A DNA stretch of 64,000 nt from NCBI GenBank assembly GCA_040400005.1, contig JBBARC010000001.1:62001-126000 (forward strand). Direction: 5' to 3'. This document shows positions 25,222 to 34,309 of the stretch, piece after piece. The DNA is from JBBARC01 sp040400005. GTDB taxonomy: Bacteria > Pseudomonadota > Alphaproteobacteria > Acetobacterales > Acetobacteraceae. Both the position numbers and the translations under genes were made by a program. The notes under the pieces were generated by a model. The model was not told where the DNA came from and searched no databases. It was given only the letters and a program-made list of their open reading frames with translations. The stretch's first letter is position 1; every line of letters begins with the position of its first letter.

Positions 25222-25764
25222 ATGTCACAAAGCTCGATCTATTCACTTGATGGTGTCGCGCCGCGCATTGATGCCACAGCCTGGGTTGCCCCCAATGCAG
25301 TGGTGATCGGCGATGTCGAGATTGGGCCGCACGCCAATATCTGGTTCAATTGTGTGTTGCGCGGCGATACCAACCTTATTCGCATCGGCGCGCGCAGTAA
25401 TATTCAAGATGGTAGTGTATTGCACGTGAATGTGGGCGAGGGCATGGCCTGCCTGATCGGCGATGATGTCACCGTCGGGCATTCGGCCATTGTACACGCG
25501 GCAATCCTGCACGATGGCGCGTTTGTGGCGATGGGCGCCATTGTGCTGGATGGCGCAGTGATTGAAGCGGGCGGCATGTTGGCGGCGGGTGCGGTTCTTT
25601 CGCCGCGCAAGCGCATAGGTGCTGGCGAGTTGTGGGCGGGCACACCGGCGAAATTGGTGCGGGTGTTGAGTGAAGCGGAAATTGCAGGGTATGCGATGAC
25701 GGCAAAAGTGTACGTTCAAAATGCACAAAGGTTTCGCGCAGGGCTTGTGGCGGCCGGAAATTAG
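25222..25764 (+). CDS. Gamma-carbonic anhydrase-like left-handed beta-helix protein
   Basis: A 180-residue hexapeptide-repeat protein of the YrdA/PaaY/gamma-CA group. Isoleucine-patch repeats run through residues 20-150 (AVVIGDVEIGPHANIWFNCVLRGD). Three His sit at positions consistent with the metal triad (SVLHVN, TVGHSAIVH). The family binds zinc or iron and some members have carbonic anhydrase activity; others have none, so catalysis here is unproven. It ends 35 bases from the convergent efflux gene. Confidence 0.9.
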   Translation: MSQSSIYSLDGVAPRIDATAWVAPNAVVIGDVEIGPHANIWFNCVLRGDTNLIRIGARSNIQDGSVLHVNVGEGMACLIGDDVTVGHSAIVHAAILHDGAFVAMGAIVLDGAVIEAGGMLAAGAVLSPRKRIGAGELWAGTPAKLVRVLSEAEIAGYAMTAKVYVQNAQRFRAGLVAAGN

Positions 25765-25798
25765 CCGCGGCTGGTTGCGGTGGCGGGATTCTCCCGCC

Positions 25799-27361
25799 CT
25801 ACTTGGCAACCGGGTAGGTTGTTTCCCAGCCACCGCCCAACGCTTTGTAAAGGGCGACCAGATCGGTGCCGAGGCTGGTGGTGCTTTCCGATAGCTGCAA
25901 CTCCGCGGCCAATAATTGCCGTTCCGCATCTAATACATTGAGGAAATCTGCAACACCTTCGCGGTAACGTTGCTGCGCCAGCACCAGCGCGCGGCGGGTT
26001 TCCACCACCACGCGGGCGAGATCGGCCTGGCGTTCCTGATCGGTCGTGTAGGCGGTGAGTGCGTTATCGACATCATGCCAGGCGCCGAGCACGGTTTGTT
26101 GATAGGCGATCGCGGCTTCCTGCTGTTCGGCACGGCGCAGTTGCAAGGTTGCGCGCAGGCGCCCGCCTTGGAAGATAGGTAGCGATATTGATGGGCCGAA
26201 GCCAAATTGGTGGGCGTTCCAATCGGATAAATTCTTGAACTGCAGCGCCTGAAAACCAAAACTGCCATCCAGCGACAGGCGCGGATAGAAATCCGCCACC
26301 GCCACGCCGATATCGGCTGTGGCTGCATGCAACTTGGCTTCCGCCTCACGAAGATCGGGGCGGCGGCGGGCGAGATCGGCCGGCAGGCCGATCGGGGCAG
26401 CGGGCGGCAACGGTGGCACACCAGCGCCATGGGCGAGGTCGCTGGCAAGCCCACCCGGCGCTTCGCCCAGCAGAAGGGAAATAGCGTTTACCAACATGGC
26501 ACGGCGCTGCTTGAGCGGCGGCACGGTCGCTTCCGTGCTGGCTTCCTGGGCGCTGGCGTTGGCAACGTCCAACTCGGTGGTAAGCCCACCCTTAAAGCGC
26601 GCACGCGAAAGGTCGAGAGATTGGCGGGCCGTGCCAATATTTTTTTCGGCAATTGCCAACGACACTTCGGCGCCACGTAATTCGATGTAATCGCGCGCGA
26701 GTTCGGCCTGTACAGTAACCAGGGTTCCGCGCAAACCTTCTTCGCTGGCCTGCAAGTTGGCATCGGCACTTTCCACCGACCGGCGCACCCGGCCCCACAG
26801 ATCGGCTTCCCAACTGGCATCGAAGCCATATTGGAACAGGTCAAACGCCGGCACCGAGGCTCCCTGGCTAGCGGCCGCAGTGGGAAACGCCCCTTGGGTG
26901 CCGCTGGTGCCGTTGGCCAGGCTCGCGCCGCTGGCAAAACTACCCTTGCTAGTGCTGCCGCCAGAAAACAGGCCAAGCACGCCTTTATCGCTGACTTTTT
27001 CGCGGGTGTAGCTGCCGGATCCGCCTAAGGTTGGGAACTGGGCGGCGCCGGCAATGGCAGCATTCGACCGGCTTTCGGCAAAACGAATAGCAGCGATGCG
27101 TACATTTAAATTGGACGCAGCTAAGCGCTGTTCCAGGCCGGTTAAGGTCGGGTCTTTTAAAATCGCCCACCAGGCCGGGTCGGGCGGGGTTTCGGCAACC
27201 GTGCTGGCGCTGGTCGGTGCTGGTTTTTGGGCGCCGAACCACGTGGTGGGGGCAAATAATTGGGGCGTGCTGAAATCCGGGCCTACGCGGCAGCCGCCCA
27301 AACCTGCCAGTACGGCGCTGGCGCATAGGGCTGCACGCAAGGAATTTGGGCGGTTCAGCAC
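25799..27361 (-). CDS. Outer-membrane efflux lipoprotein, NodT/OprM type
   Basis: A TolC-like outer-membrane factor of 520 residues that forms the exit duct of tripartite pumps. It has a lipoprotein signal (lipobox LGGC), the N-terminal CRVGPDFSTP and WWAILKDPTL, two coiled-coil outer-membrane-factor repeats and an YREGVADFLNVLDAERQLLAAE motif near the end, typical of NodT/OprM proteins. No RND pump or membrane-fusion gene is adjacent, so its partner must be elsewhere. It is divergent from a TetR gene across an evident operator and is probably repressed by it. Confidence 0.92.
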   Translation of the reverse strand: MLNRPNSLRAALCASAVLAGLGGCRVGPDFSTPQLFAPTTWFGAQKPAPTSASTVAETPPDPAWWAILKDPTLTGLEQRLAASNLNVRIAAIRFAESRSNAAIAGAAQFPTLGGSGSYTREKVSDKGVLGLFSGGSTSKGSFASGASLANGTSGTQGAFPTAAASQGASVPAFDLFQYGFDASWEADLWGRVRRSVESADANLQASEEGLRGTLVTVQAELARDYIELRGAEVSLAIAEKNIGTARQSLDLSRARFKGGLTTELDVANASAQEASTEATVPPLKQRRAMLVNAISLLLGEAPGGLASDLAHGAGVPPLPPAAPIGLPADLARRRPDLREAEAKLHAATADIGVAVADFYPRLSLDGSFGFQALQFKNLSDWNAHQFGFGPSISLPIFQGGRLRATLQLRRAEQQEAAIAYQQTVLGAWHDVDNALTAYTTDQERQADLARVVVETRRALVLAQQRYREGVADFLNVLDAERQLLAAELQLSESTTSLGTDLVALYKALGGGWETTYPVAK

Positions 27362-27425
27362 AGGGGGATGGCTCCTTCGGGGGCGGGTAGAATAGTATTC
27401 GGCGGCATTTCGGGGTCGGCAGATT

Positions 27426-27448
27426 GCTGACCGAACCGATCGGTCAGC
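27426..27448. promoter_or_regulatory. TetR-type operator between the efflux and regulator genes
   Basis: Perfect 9-bp arms GCTGACCGA and TCGGTCAGC around ACCGA. TTGACA begins 1 base after the right arm, a likely -35 for the tetR side, so bound repressor would occlude it. Confidence 0.7.
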
Positions 27449-27528
27449 GTTGACAAGCTAGTCACTTTACCCTGATCGTCAATGTGCGGGCACGCAGGCC
27501 CGCATCTACCTCGCAAACGGAGAGATGG

Positions 27529-28164
27529 GTGGCAATAGCCGCGGGCACCGTGCTTTCGCCGGAAAAGGAACGCCAGATACTGGCCGGTGCCGGACGGGTT
27601 TTTGCCAACGATGGCTATGAAGGCGCCAGCATGTCGCGCATTGCGCTGGCCGCCGGTGTATCCAAAGGCACGTTGTATAATTATTTTGCCAGTAAGGCCG
27701 ATTTATTCGCAGCCCACGTGCGCCAGATGTGCGCCGAACGGCTGGCCAGCGTGTTTGGCGATATCCCGGACGATGGCCCGATCGAGGCCACCCTGCAAAC
27801 CATTGGCCGGCGCATGCTACAGATGTTTTTGTCGGAAACCGGTCTGGCGATCCATCGGGTGGTGCTGTCTGAGGCGGTGAAATTTCCGGCACTGGCACAA
27901 ACTTTTAATGAGGCCGGGCCGCAGGCTGCGATGCGGCGCACCGCCGCCATTATCCACGCGCAGGTGACGGCCGGACATTTGGCGGCGGATGACCCCGACT
28001 TCGCCGCCGAACAACTGTGCGCGCTGATGCAAACCACAGTGCTGCTGCAACGCCGGCTGAACCTGATCGATGGGGTGAGTGAAGCGGAAATTACCCGGGT
28101 GGTAGAATCTGGCGTGCGGCTATTTTTGCGCGGCTACGGCGTGGTAGACAAAAGCCACCGCTAA
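27529..28164 (+). CDS. TetR/AcrR-family repressor
   Basis: A 211-residue TetR-type regulator. The N-terminal helix-turn-helix is typical (FANDGYEGASMSRIALAAGVSKGTLYNYFASKADLF region, with GTLYNYF as the recognition helix end), followed by an all-helical ligand domain that contains GLAIHRVVLSEAVKFP, as in AcrR-like proteins. I chose GTG 27529, with GGAG 6 bases upstream, over GTG 27484. It is divergent from the outer-membrane efflux factor and separated from it by a perfect operator, so autoregulation and pump repression are likely. The ligand is unknown. Confidence 0.9.
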   Translation: MAIAAGTVLSPEKERQILAGAGRVFANDGYEGASMSRIALAAGVSKGTLYNYFASKADLFAAHVRQMCAERLASVFGDIPDDGPIEATLQTIGRRMLQMFLSETGLAIHRVVLSEAVKFPALAQTFNEAGPQAAMRRTAAIIHAQVTAGHLAADDPDFAAEQLCALMQTTVLLQRRLNLIDGVSEAEITRVVESGVRLFLRGYGVVDKSHR

Positions 28165-28233
28165 GGCGCAGAAAAGCGTCTGAAACACCCATTTTCGGCC
28201 GGTTTACGCGGCGCCCGGATGAGATGACCCGCC

Positions 28234-28866
28234 ATGAGTAACGAGCCCGAAGACCCGCGCCTGATTAACAAGGTCGCCCTGTTCTGGCGCGAATTGCTGG
28301 GCGAGGATGATTACCAAAATTATCACCCGTCGGATTTGTACCGTTGGTTTCACGCGCTGGAGCGGCGTGGCGCACTGGCGATTAGGTCCACGCTGGATGA
28401 ACGGATTGGCCGCTATCCGCTGATGACCCTGCATGGCGTCGTGCCCGAGGCGCCGCATCCACCAACACGGCTGGTTCAATTGTGGCTGGATACCCACGAA
28501 AAGCAGATGAACAAATGGCCGGTCTATCCTGTAGCCGCCGCCATTACCCTACTTTGCCTGCTGGTATTCAGTAATCTTTACGGCTGCATGACGCTCAACA
28601 CGCAACCCAAGCTGGTAATGCACCCGCCGGTGCACCCACCCATTGTTGCGAGTCCCAGCCTAAATACGCCCAATATGGTGCCGGCCAACCCCGGCGGCAG
28701 CGTGAACGTGCCGCAGGGCGGCGGCGGCAGTGGGCTGATCCTATCGCCCCGACCACGCCAACCGCGGGCGCCGCGCCCCAATACCGGGCAATCTGTGCCC
28801 GGTGGTGGCGCTGCACCACAGCAGCCCAACGGCGCGCTGATACCCCGCAGCAGTGGCCCGCCATAG
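28234..28866 (+). CDS. Single-pass membrane protein with Pro/Gly-rich tail, function unknown
   Basis: 210 residues: a charged N-terminal cytoplasmic domain of about 90 residues (FWRELLGEDDYQNYHPSD, WFHALERRGALAIRS), one transmembrane helix near 95-115 (PVAAAITLLCLLVFSNLYG) and a C-terminal half of low complexity rich in Pro, Gly, Asn and Arg, including GGGGSG. By the positive-inside rule the tail should be periplasmic. ATG 28234. The MFS gene starts 2 bases after its stop. No family recognised. Confidence 0.7.
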   Translation: MSNEPEDPRLINKVALFWRELLGEDDYQNYHPSDLYRWFHALERRGALAIRSTLDERIGRYPLMTLHGVVPEAPHPPTRLVQLWLDTHEKQMNKWPVYPVAAAITLLCLLVFSNLYGCMTLNTQPKLVMHPPVHPPIVASPSLNTPNMVPANPGGSVNVPQGGGGSGLILSPRPRQPRAPRPNTGQSVPGGGAAPQQPNGALIPRSSGPP

Positions 28867-28868
28867 TT

Positions 28869-30062
28869 TTGCCGGTTGACCAATTGGCGCGAGCGCTGCC
28901 GTGCGACCATGCCAATATCGCACTGTTCACGGCGGGTTTTGCAACATTTGCACTGATGTATTGCGTGCAGCCACTGCTGCCGCTGTTCGCCACACAATTT
29001 CACGTATCGCCCGCACAAGCGGCGTGGACGTTATCGGCAACCACCCTGGTGCTGGCGGTATCCCTCCTGGGGGCCAGTGCCGCCGCCGACCGGTTTGGCC
29101 GCAAGCGCGTTATGGTCAGTGCCTTGTTTGCCTCGGCCCTGCTGGGGGCGGCATCAGCCGCAGCACCCGGGTTTGCTGGCTTGCTGGCAATGCGCGCCCT
29201 GATGGGGCTGACTCTTGCGGGCTTGCCGGCAGTGGCGATGACCTACGTTGTGGAAGACGTGCCAGCCGCGCAATCGGGCGGCGCGATTGGCCTGTTTATT
29301 GGCGGCAGCGCAATTGGCGGCATGAGCGGACGGCTAATGGCGGCAGGTCTCGCTGGTGCCGCATCGTGGCGTGGGGCCTTATTGTGCAACGCGGTTATTG
29401 GGTTTGGTTGCGCCATTATGCTGGCGAGGCTGTTGCCGGCTGATCGCGCAAGCCACCTGCCAGCGCGCTTAGGTGGTTCGGCAAACCTTGCCCGTAAACT
29501 GATCCGCCATCTGCGCGATCCCAGCCTACGCGCCCTATTCGCGCTGGGATTTTTGCTCATGGGCAGCTTTGTTACCACCTACAATTACATTGGCTTTCGC
29601 CTAGCGGCGGCCCCGTATCATTTATCGCCGCATCAGGTCGGGGCGGTTTTTTCGCTCTACCTTACCGGCGTCGTCAGTAGCACGCTGATGGGTAAACTCG
29701 CGTTACGCATCGGGCCCCCGGGGGCAATGGCGCTAGGCCTTGCGCTGATGATGCTGGGTGCAACGCTCACCAGCTTAGCCCCGTTGATCGCGATTATGTT
29801 GGGTGTGGCCCTGCTGACCATTGGTTTTTTTGCAGCCCACGCTGTGGCAAGTGCAGCGGTTGCCACCAACGCGCCGGGCGATCGGGCGCAGGCATCGGCC
29901 CTGTATTCGTTTTTCTACTACGCCGGGTCATCGGCGATGGGCCCGGTGGGCGGCATTATCTGGCATAGCTGGGGGTGGGGTGCGCTTACCATCTTTATTG
30001 CGGCGATGCCCGCGCTGGGGTTTGTGTTGCTGGGGTTTGCCCAATGGCGCGCACAGCCATAG
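28869..30062 (+). CDS. MFS transporter (YnfM-like)
   Basis: A 12-helix major facilitator of 397 residues. It shows the MFS motif A after helix 2 (ASAAADRFGRKRVM), VQPLLPLFATQFHVSPAQAAWTLS in helix 1, and the second-half repeat FSLYLTGVVSSTLMGKLALRIG. These fit the YnfM/arabinose-efflux subgroup of drug or metabolite exporters; the substrate is not readable. The frame opens at a TTG (28869) 2 bases after the upstream stop, and no ATG precedes helix 1, so the start is a TTG there or at about 28884. Probably coupled to the membrane-protein gene upstream. Confidence 0.88.
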   Translation: MPVDQLARALPCDHANIALFTAGFATFALMYCVQPLLPLFATQFHVSPAQAAWTLSATTLVLAVSLLGASAAADRFGRKRVMVSALFASALLGAASAAAPGFAGLLAMRALMGLTLAGLPAVAMTYVVEDVPAAQSGGAIGLFIGGSAIGGMSGRLMAAGLAGAASWRGALLCNAVIGFGCAIMLARLLPADRASHLPARLGGSANLARKLIRHLRDPSLRALFALGFLLMGSFVTTYNYIGFRLAAAPYHLSPHQVGAVFSLYLTGVVSSTLMGKLALRIGPPGAMALGLALMMLGATLTSLAPLIAIMLGVALLTIGFFAAHAVASAAVATNAPGDRAQASALYSFFYYAGSSAMGPVGGIIWHSWGWGALTIFIAAMPALGFVLLGFAQWRAQP

Positions 30063-30126
30063 CCGGCCGCGGTGACACCAGGCGTTCGGCTTACCTTTGG
30101 ACCAAATTCGTGTTTATGCTGTTTTT

Positions 30127-30807
30127 ATGAACGTTTTGTCGCCGCCAACGGCGCGGCTGTCGATTGAAGTGGTTCACGATCTGGTGTGCCCGTGGTGCTA
30201 CCTCGGCCTGCGGCGTTTGCTGCGCGCGCTGACCCGGCGGCCCGATATTTTGGCCGATCTGAGTTTTCGCCCGTTCCTGCTAAATCCAGATATGCCGCGG
30301 GCCGGGATTCCGCGCAGTGATTACATGCTGCGTAAATTCGGCGGCGGTGATCGTGCCGGGCGCATGCAGGCCGTGATCACCGAACTCGGCTTGCACGAAA
30401 ATATTCTGTTCCGCTTCGAACGCATCCGCCGCACACCCGCCAGTGTCGATGCGCACCGGTTGGTGCGCTTTGCCGCGCGCTTTGGTGAAGAGGCGGCGGT
30501 GATCGAAGCGATGTTTGCCGCCTATTTTACTGATGGCCGCGACATTGGCGACATGGCCGTGCTGGTATCGATCGCCGGCGATTGTGGCCTGCCGATGGAC
30601 GCAACGGCGGCTTTTTTAGCCAGCAACGACGAATGCGAATTGGTGCACGAAGATAATTTGATGGCGCACCGGTTGGGGATTAGCGGCGTGCCGTGTTTTA
30701 TCATTGGTGGCGCGCAGGCGATTTCGGGCGCGCAGGAACCCGAAGTGATCGAACGGTTGCTGGATGTGGCGCTATCCGAACAGATTGGCCGGGTGACTTA
30801 CGGCTAA
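30127..30807 (+). CDS. DsbA-family oxidoreductase (FrnE-like)
   Basis: A cytosolic DsbA-fold protein of 226 residues with a thioredoxin-type active site CPWC in VVHDLVCPWCYLGLRRL, an inserted helical domain (RPFLLNPDMPRAGIPR) and the cis-Pro loop GISGVPCFIIGG. This is the FrnE/HCCA-isomerase-like group, thiol oxidoreductases linked to stress or polyketide tailoring in some hosts. There is no signal peptide. ATG 30127 is preferred over a TTG at 30097, though no clear ribosome-binding site is visible. Confidence 0.88.
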   Translation: MNVLSPPTARLSIEVVHDLVCPWCYLGLRRLLRALTRRPDILADLSFRPFLLNPDMPRAGIPRSDYMLRKFGGGDRAGRMQAVITELGLHENILFRFERIRRTPASVDAHRLVRFAARFGEEAAVIEAMFAAYFTDGRDIGDMAVLVSIAGDCGLPMDATAAFLASNDECELVHEDNLMAHRLGISGVPCFIIGGAQAISGAQEPEVIERLLDVALSEQIGRVTYG

Positions 30808-31031
30808 ACTTGCGCGCAATGACGACTGGCGCAAAAAGAGGCGGTGCCGCCCGCGGGGCGGGGGGAAGGCGGTGCCGCATTTTGAGTCGAATTCGCAACA
30901 ATGCCACCCACATGCACCGGCGAGGTAAACGCGGGGAGCGTCATCGCGCGGTATGACCGTAAGCTACAGCTGGGCGGTGTTTTGGCCATTGCGATGGATC
31001 AAGCCCCGGTATCCCGTCGCGCCCAATAAAA

Positions 31032-32411
31032 TTACCTTGGTGTCAGCACAAAGCGTACCGGCCGATCCGGCTGAGTGGTCACGATTCCGCGGGGCAACAC
31101 ATCGCCACTGCCGGCAAACCCGATGCGAAACCGCGCCAGCAGGCGGGCCAGCACCAGCACCGCTTCGGTCAGCGCGAATTGGGCGCCGACGCAAATCCGC
31201 GGCCCGGCGCCGAACGGCAGATAGGTATAGCGATCGGGCGGGGAGTTGGCGGCCAAAAAGCGATCGGGGTTGAAATCGTCCGGATCGCGCCAAAAGCGAT
31301 GGTGGCGGTGCAACACCCAGGGCGAGATAATGATGACCGTGCCTGCGCGGATGTCTGTGCCGGCCATTGTCGCAAGAATGGGGTCATCCGCTACGGCCTC
31401 GCGCACAATCAGAAAAGCGGGCGGGTAAAGGCGCAGTGTTTCATCGACATGGGCGCGGGTGCAAGGCAATGCGGCCATCGTCGCTGCCGCATTGCTGGCC
31501 GATAAATCGGCGGCCGCCGCTTCACTGGCAAGGCGATCTTGGTGTTCGGGATAGCGTGCGGCCAGCCACAGGCACCAGAACAGGGTCACTGCCGTGGTTT
31601 CATGGCCAGCCAGCAGCAGGGTGGAAAGCTCATCGCGCAATTGGGCGTGCGAAAAGACCGCGTTTGTGTCGGGATCACGGGCGGCCGCCAGCAGATCAAA
31701 CAAATCGCGCGGGGCGGCGGTGGTAGTATCTGCCGCGCGCGCCGCAATAATGCGGTCCAGCAAGGCAAGCCATTGGCTGCGAAAGGCCGCGCGGCCGCGA
31801 TCGGCCGGCCCGGCGATACGCTCTGGCAGCAGTAAATCCAGCAAAGCTGGCTGGGCGAAGTGAGTGCCATAGTCCAGCAGTTTGGCGCGCAGTTCATCGC
31901 CAAATCCGGCCATTTCCAGGGAAAACATCGACTGCCCAGCGATGCTCAGCGCCAGGTGCTGCAACGGCGCCAGCAGGTCGATCGGGCGATACATCTGGCG
32001 CGCCAGCGTCGTTTCTGCGGCCGCCGTTGCGCGCACTACATGCCCGGCAAGAATTGGCATGGTGCGCGGCGCCAGAGCTGGGGCGATGGTACGGCGCTGG
32101 TGGCGCCAGGCCTCGCCCTCGGCCAAAAATAGCCCCTCACCCAGCACCGGACGCAGCACGCGGCGGGCGACGGCATTGCGGCGATAGTTTTCGGCGTGAT
32201 CGAGCAGCACATGGCGCACCGACGCGGGCGCGTTCAGCAGCACTTGGCGGCGGCCTAGAAAACCGCCGGCAATGTGCAAATCGCGATAGGCCGCATCTCC
32301 CCAAAGCTCCAGCGGATTACGCCGCAACACCATGAACGCTTCCGCCTGGCCACGCAGCCGCTTCGGCGCGGGCGGGCGCGGTGGGGTGAGACTATGGGTG
32401 CCTATGAACAT
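31032..32411 (-). CDS. Cytochrome P450
   Basis: A 459-residue P450 monooxygenase. It has the I-helix oxygen-activation motif AGHETTAVT, the K-helix ETLRLYPP (ExxR), the meander FNPDRFLAAN, and the haem-binding loop FGAGPRICVGAQFAL with the axial Cys at about 407. There is no membrane anchor, so it is a soluble class I type needing ferredoxin and reductase, neither of which is adjacent. ATG 32411 is preferred; the frame extends to 32474, overlapping the divergent MATE start. Substrate unknown. Confidence 0.93.
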   Translation of the reverse strand: MFIGTHSLTPPRPPAPKRLRGQAEAFMVLRRNPLELWGDAAYRDLHIAGGFLGRRQVLLNAPASVRHVLLDHAENYRRNAVARRVLRPVLGEGLFLAEGEAWRHQRRTIAPALAPRTMPILAGHVVRATAAAETTLARQMYRPIDLLAPLQHLALSIAGQSMFSLEMAGFGDELRAKLLDYGTHFAQPALLDLLLPERIAGPADRGRAAFRSQWLALLDRIIAARAADTTTAAPRDLFDLLAAARDPDTNAVFSHAQLRDELSTLLLAGHETTAVTLFWCLWLAARYPEHQDRLASEAAAADLSASNAAATMAALPCTRAHVDETLRLYPPAFLIVREAVADDPILATMAGTDIRAGTVIIISPWVLHRHHRFWRDPDDFNPDRFLAANSPPDRYTYLPFGAGPRICVGAQFALTEAVLVLARLLARFRIGFAGSGDVLPRGIVTTQPDRPVRFVLTPR

Positions 32412-32465
32412 AACCAATGCTAGGCGCTGCTTGCCCCGCAACACCACCCCTGACAGAACACCGCC

Positions 32466-33863
32466 ATGCGCCAAATTTCAGAAAATCCCACCGCGCGACG
32501 GTCTGTGGGCCGCCATGTGGCGAGCATTGCGATCATCGCAGCGCCAATTGCGCTGGCGCAGTTGGCGCAAATGGCGATGGGGGTCACCGATACGCTGATG
32601 CTGGGTGGCATTAGCGAACGGGCCCTCGCCGCTGGCGGCTTAGGCGCGCAAATTTTCTTTTCGGTCACCTTCTGCCTGCAAGGGGCGCTATCTGGGGTGG
32701 CGGTGCTGATTGCGCGCGCGCTGGGGGCGGGTGATCGGCGGGCGGTGGCACGCATTTATTGGTCGGGCTTTTTATTGGCACTGCTGCTATGCGTGCCTCT
32801 AGTAATAGTTGCGCGCGCCCCCCAGGCCTTGCTGCGCCTAGCCGGCGAACCGGCAAACCTTGCCGCTGACACCGCCGTGTATCTGGGCGTGCTGGCCTAT
32901 GGGGTGCCCGGCGCCATGCTGGCGTTGGGATTGCTGAAATTCACCCTGCCGGCGATCGGTGAAGCACGGCTGTTACTATGGATTTCACCCGCAGCCGTTG
33001 CGTTGAACGCAGGTTTGAATGTTTGGTTTATCCATGGCGGCTGGTTTTTACCGGCCTATGGGTTGCCCGGATCGGCGGCGGCGTCCGTGGTCACCCTGAC
33101 GTTAGAAGCGGTGATGCTGATCGCGCTGCTACACGGCCGGCGAAACCTGCGCGATTTGGCGCGGTTGAGCCCGGTGAGTTTGGGTGCGTTACGCCAGTTG
33201 ATGGCGATCGGCCTGCCGGTCAGTATTACGGTTATCGCCGAAGTGTCGCTGTTTTTGGCGGTGGGACTAACCGCTGGTAATTTGGGCGAGGCATCGCTTG
33301 CCGCCCACACCATTGCAATTAACGTCGCATCGATCAGTTTTATGGTGCCGCTGGCCATCGCCCAAGCAGCCAACGTGGTGGTGGCAGGTGCGATAGGTTA
33401 CGGATCGTTGCAGGATGCGCGGCGGGCGGGGCTGGTTGCGATCGGCCTGGGGGTATCGGTGATGGCGGCGGCTGCCATCGTGATTGCGCTGTTCGCAGGC
33501 CCCATCGCGGGGCTTTATTTGGGAGGCCAAACTGCGCCGAAAACTTTGGCGCTGGCAACGTCGCTGCTGGGGATTGCGGCGGCGTTTCAGTTGGCTGATG
33601 GGCTGCAGGTGGTGAGTTCGGGTGCGCTGCGCGGCTTGGCCGATACCCGCGTGCCGATGCTGATCGCGTTGTTTGGCTACTGGGCAATTGGGCTGGTGGT
33701 GGGGCGGTGGCTCGCGTTTTCGCAAGGGTTTGGCGTACGCGGATTATGGTGGGGGCTGTTCGCCGGCCTCGCCACAACCGGCGTAAGCCTGCTGACGCGT
33801 TTCCTGTGGCGCACCCGATCGCGCCACCCGATCGCGCCACCCGGGCTCGCCACATTCCGGTAA
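32466..33863 (+). CDS. MATE-family multidrug efflux transporter
   Basis: A 465-residue 12-helix MATE transporter (NorM/DinF type) that exports cationic compounds using Na+ or H+. Marks are IALAQLAQMAMGVTDTLMLG in helix 1, FFSVTFCLQGALSGVAVLIARALGAGD, and the repeat VAVGLTAGNLGEASLAAHTIAIN in the second half. Its start is only 54 bases from the divergent P450, sharing a promoter region. The 3' end contains a 13-bp tandem duplication (33812-33837) that sets the C-terminal residues. Confidence 0.93.
   Translation: MRQISENPTARRSVGRHVASIAIIAAPIALAQLAQMAMGVTDTLMLGGISERALAAGGLGAQIFFSVTFCLQGALSGVAVLIARALGAGDRRAVARIYWSGFLLALLLCVPLVIVARAPQALLRLAGEPANLAADTAVYLGVLAYGVPGAMLALGLLKFTLPAIGEARLLLWISPAAVALNAGLNVWFIHGGWFLPAYGLPGSAAASVVTLTLEAVMLIALLHGRRNLRDLARLSPVSLGALRQLMAIGLPVSITVIAEVSLFLAVGLTAGNLGEASLAAHTIAINVASISFMVPLAIAQAANVVVAGAIGYGSLQDARRAGLVAIGLGVSVMAAAAIVIALFAGPIAGLYLGGQTAPKTLALATSLLGIAAAFQLADGLQVVSSGALRGLADTRVPMLIALFGYWAIGLVVGRWLAFSQGFGVRGLWWGLFAGLATTGVSLLTRFLWRTRSRHPIAPPGLATFR
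33812..33837 (+). repeat. 13-bp tandem duplication in the MATE gene 3' end
   Basis: CACCCGATCGCGC occurs twice in a row, followed by a partial third CACCCG. As 13 is not a multiple of 3, gain or loss of a unit changes the frame of the last codons. Confidence 0.85.
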
Positions 33864-33919
33864 GCCCGCTTCTGTTCTAAGTTTACCAAAATAATCGGGC
33901 GTTGACGGAGTCGGGTAAT

Positions 33920-34309
33920 ATGAGTCTTTCCCTGCGGTTGAACGTGTCGGGCTTTGCCAGGTCATTGCGGTTTTATACCGACGTGCTGGGCTTTGTCACT
34001 CTGCGTTACGATGCCGAGCAACGCTGCGCTGAGGTGGAACGCGACGGAATCGCCATTGAAATCGGTGAAAGCAGCGCCGAGATCGCACCATTGGAATATC
34101 CCTTTGGCCGCGGGGTGACGATCGTCGTGTGGACGCGCGATGTGGAAGCCGTGCTGGCCGGGATCGAAGCCTATGGCGCGCGATTGCACAGCCCGCCGGC
34201 GATCCGCGAGCACGTCGAGGATGGCCGCAGCTTTAGCCATGTCGCCTTCGAGGTGTGCGATCCCGACGGCTATAAATTGCGCTTTTGTCAATCACTGGCC
34301 GCCGAATAG
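33920..34309 (+). CDS. VOC (glyoxalase/bleomycin-resistance) family protein
   Basis: A 129-residue single vicinal-oxygen-chelate domain with the two beta-alpha-beta-beta-beta halves: VSGFARSLRFYTDVLGF, then VEAVLAGIEAYGARL and the closing FEVCDPDGYKLRF. The group includes metal-dependent isomerases, dioxygenases and drug-binding proteins; which applies is not clear. ATG 33920 follows GGAG by 9 bases. Its TAG overlaps the radA GTG (TAGTG), showing translational coupling. Confidence 0.85.
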   Translation: MSLSLRLNVSGFARSLRFYTDVLGFVTLRYDAEQRCAEVERDGIAIEIGESSAEIAPLEYPFGRGVTIVVWTRDVEAVLAGIEAYGARLHSPPAIREHVEDGRSFSHVAFEVCDPDGYKLRFCQSLAAE

